Assembly (NCBI GenBank): GCA_019417125.1
Contig: DXVZ01000088.1
Location: 1 to 12,911, forward strand
Source: Phascolarctobacterium sp.
Lineage (GTDB): Bacteria > Bacillota > Negativicutes > Acidaminococcales > Acidaminococcaceae
DNA: 12,911 nucleotides
Direction of reading: 5' to 3'
The stretch's first letter is position 1. Each line of letters opens with the position of its first letter. Positions 12,690 through 12,911 of this stretch are shown one piece after another. The notes below the pieces were generated by a model, which was given only the letters and a program-made list of their open reading frames with translations, ran no database searches and was not told the origin of the DNA. Made by a program: the position numbers and the translations under genes.

Positions 12690-12911
12690 ATGAAAAAATT
12701 TATATTTATCATCATATCAATTTTAATATTGGCATTTTGCGCCGCCTGCAAAAATAATACAGACGTGCCGGCGCTCGGCAGCGGCAGGGTTTACTTTACG
12801 GTTTACGGCATTACCGCGCCGGCGGAGGGCAAAATTTTAGGGCTGATTCTGCAAAAAGGCGACCGTATTGGTAAAGAACAGCCGCTGTTTGCCATTGCCG
12901 ATGAACAGCTG
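12690..12911 (+). CDS. Lipoprotein resembling an HlyD/RND-type membrane-fusion protein, N-terminal part only
   Basis: The 74 visible residues start with MKKFIFIIISILILAFCAAC, a hydrophobic signal with a possible lipobox ending at C20 (CAAC is not an ideal lipobox because position -3 is Cys). After a short linker, ITAPAEGKILGLILQKGDRI (41-60) followed by G-K-E-Q-P-L-F-A-I-A-D has the pattern of the biotinyl-lipoyl-like hairpin found at the start of periplasmic adaptor proteins. Such adaptors link an inner-membrane transporter to an outer-membrane channel. The gene runs off the window, so neither its hairpin helices nor a transporter partner can be seen. Start chosen from the GAGG site nine bases upstream. 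Confidence 0.7.
   Translation, partial: MKKFIFIIISILILAFCAACKNNTDVPALGSGRVYFTVYGITAPAEGKILGLILQKGDRIGKEQPLFAIADEQL

Noticed and set aside
1..12911. CRISPR array, tRNA, rRNA, insertion sequence or prophage att site
   Set aside because: Looked for regularly spaced repeats, cloverleaf genes and transposase motifs; none is visible. The AT-rich left part lacks an integrase or flanking direct repeats within the window.

Overview
The window looks like chromosomal DNA from a diderm (outer-membrane-bearing) Firmicute, most likely a member of the Negativicutes. It has a full ADP-heptose/inner-core LPS operon with an LptD-type outer-membrane protein, but strong Firmicute-style ribosome binding sites (GGAGG, GAGGTGAT) and a Spr-like NlpC/P60 cell-wall hydrolase. 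The lineage is inferred from gene content; no rRNA or tRNA gene is present to confirm it.

Layout, right to left, because nearly everything is on the minus strand. The right edge (12690-12911, plus strand) holds the start of a lipoprotein resembling an HlyD/RND-type membrane-fusion protein. It is divided from the minus-strand genes by a 278-bp divergent control region containing a 20-bp imperfect inverted duplication, a second palindrome and plausible promoters. Next come a secreted PG-binding/NlpC-P60 peptidase (11719-12411) and a 629-residue AAA+/Fis-type regulator (9807-11696), probably co-transcribed and closed by a hairpin terminator near 9754-9801. A promoter at about 9658-9686 then starts a long, tightly packed operon: lptD, gmhA, hldE, hldD, gmhB, waaC and a second GT9 heptosyltransferase. 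Most junctions overlap by 1-11 bp, so translational coupling is likely. The enzymes cover every step from sedoheptulose-7-phosphate to ADP-L-glycero-D-manno-heptose, two heptose transfers to the LPS core, and outer-membrane LPS insertion.

At about 2505 the base composition changes sharply from GC-balanced to very AT-rich. In that AT-rich block, starting only four bases after the last heptosyltransferase gene, lies a two-gene module: an OLD/RecF-like AAA ATPase and a DUF3226-type TOPRIM-like protein, overlapping by one base. ATPase plus TOPRIM-like pairs are a recurring architecture of phage-defence systems. This pair is the best candidate for an uncharacterised system here, apparently inserted between conserved inner-core genes and a variable outer-core locus.

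The left edge holds most of a family 8 glycosyltransferase (1-622) with its own promoter, overlain by a perfect 11-bp-arm palindrome. Other points of interest are an unusually short LptD that keeps the cysteine pattern of the family, a regulator that has lost the sigma-54-contact loop and both arginine-finger positions of its AAA+ domain, and an NlpC/P60 enzyme with serine where the third catalytic histidine is expected.
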